Part shown: positions 62,956-64,000 of the stretch, in pieces
Position numbering within the stretch: position 1 is the stretch's first letter
How the letters are laid out: each line of letters begins with the position of its first letter
DNA from: Seriola aureovittata
Lineage: Eukaryota; Chordata; Actinopteri; Carangiformes; Carangidae
Assembly: GCF_021018895.1 (NCBI RefSeq)
Contig: NC_079368.1
Location: forward strand, 1,898,001-1,962,000
Direction of reading: 5' to 3'
Length of the DNA: 64,000 bases
The notes under the pieces: generated by a model
What the model saw: only the letters and a program-made list of their open reading frames with translations
Database searches by the model: none
What the model was told of the DNA's origin: nothing
Translations under genes and position numbers: made by a program

Positions 62956-64000
62956 CTGTACAACACACAACAGACAGCAGTGAGGAGCAGCGACCCCCCG
63001 TTCAGCCATTACTGCCATCCGTCACCACACCGAGACACCTGGTTACGTTTATTCCTTTCTACAGCGCATCCCTGCATCAATAACACAAGTCAAAGACGCA
63101 GGGCCCTGTCTTACAGAGGGAGCATCAGAATACAGCCTCAGAAGGACGCAGCTTCTTTGTGGCATATTGTGTGCTGCACAACTTTGAGAGACTCCATGTC
63201 AAGGCTCCACAGAGAAGTGTTCTTCCTTATTACCTGCTAAATCACCTAAATTTGTCCACAGTTACATAATGAACTGAAGACTTCTCCTCATATAGGCCTA
63301 ATATAAAATATGTTTAATGTTGTGATTTGGGGGGCGGCTCACTTTTCCACACTTTGAAAACCCCTACCCTAAGGGATAAATAAAGTATCTACCTACCTAC
63401 ATGTATATATATATCCATATAAAGTGAAAGAACTTATGGAGTTCTGGTGAAGTTCCTAAGTTCTTTCAGTTTAGATCTTGCATACTGTTTGTTTTGGTGC
63501 TGATGATGAAAAAAAGACACTTTTAGCCACTTTTGAAAGCAAATGTAAGTTTGGAGCACGAGGATAAAATGAAAAAGATGTCTGGCCACAGAACAGCAGC
63601 GCCGTCTGCTCCCTGTTTGAACACTATAAATAATGATGTCAGATAAACTGTGCCCATCATTTTGAACAGACTCTGCACTATTACATGTAAAGTCATTAAT
63701 AAAGGGTTGTAATCGTCATACCTGCAGTTGTAAATCTGCAGTCGTTTTCTAAAAATGTGTTAGTTAGTAAGTTTTTATTTGTCTTATAACTTATTTATAA
63801 AGCATCAGTAAATGATTTACTTATAGTTTTGCTCTCTGTCATTTCATTAATGCAAATGATGTCATTGAAGCGTGTTATGTTGATGTGTACCTTGCCTTTA
63901 GTAGTAGTGAGATAAAATGCTTGTTTGTGAAATTTATTTCAGTGATAAACTAATAAATGATCAATGTCACATTGATATCCTCAAAAATGCTCTAACCAGA
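62956..64000. other. Upstream of FAM169A coding start
   Basis: The start codon at 62953 follows an acceptor (GTTGTACAG), so this is at least partly 5' intron sequence, with the first non-coding exon probably beyond the window. A LINE-type tail (GGGATAAATAAAGTATCTAC) is at about 63374-63400 and a short imperfect hairpin at 63425-63468. Confidence 0.45.

Overview
This is a stretch of vertebrate nuclear DNA, almost certainly from a ray-finned (teleost) fish. Genes are split by GT-AG introns, protein matches are to vertebrate families in their fish form, and the gaps hold typical fish repeats: Tc1-like transposon ends, LINE remnants ending in a GATT-type tail, MITE-like inverted repeats and microsatellites. 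No bacterial, plasmid, phage or CRISPR features were seen. Gene identities come from reading the proteins by eye. Exon borders were placed by hand from splice signals and phase continuity.

Layout. At 1-8 kb is a small secreted protein that is almost only a C2 domain like the one ending perforin (minus, CDS 4093-4479). Two similar putative promoter/first-exon copies lie near 858-985 and 7489-7615, suggesting a tandem family that runs off the left edge. A 1.6-kb inverted-repeat element carrying a 34-bp minisatellite sits at 1890-3530. At 10-18 kb is FAM151B (plus, five coding exons). At 21.4-23.2 kb is ANKRD34B (minus, two coding exons). From 23 to 32.9 kb there is mostly non-coding and repeat sequence. 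At 33.0-36.8 kb is DHFR (minus, six exons, GC donor in intron 1). At 38.4-45.1 kb is GTF2H2, the p44 subunit of TFIIH (minus, 14 coding exons). At 46-48.9 kb is a wrecked RNase H-bearing LINE. At 52.2-63.0 kb is FAM169A (minus, ten coding exons), whose last exon is about 5.5 kb and encodes a very long acidic tail of about 1,840 residues, interrupted by one frameshift.

FAM151B, ANKRD34B and DHFR are neighbours on human chromosome 5q14, and GTF2H2 and FAM169A lie in 5q13, so the window is a compacted version of a known vertebrate block. The genes do not form one pathway: FAM151B is a menorin-family protein, ANKRD34B an ankyrin protein, DHFR makes tetrahydrofolate, GTF2H2 works in transcription and nucleotide excision repair, and FAM169A is a lamin-associated nuclear protein.

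No wholly new system was found. The most unusual content is the FAM169A tail: about a dozen short basic LRxGRKS...TP modules spaced through a Glu-rich sequence, plus a duplicated LVDLK motif.
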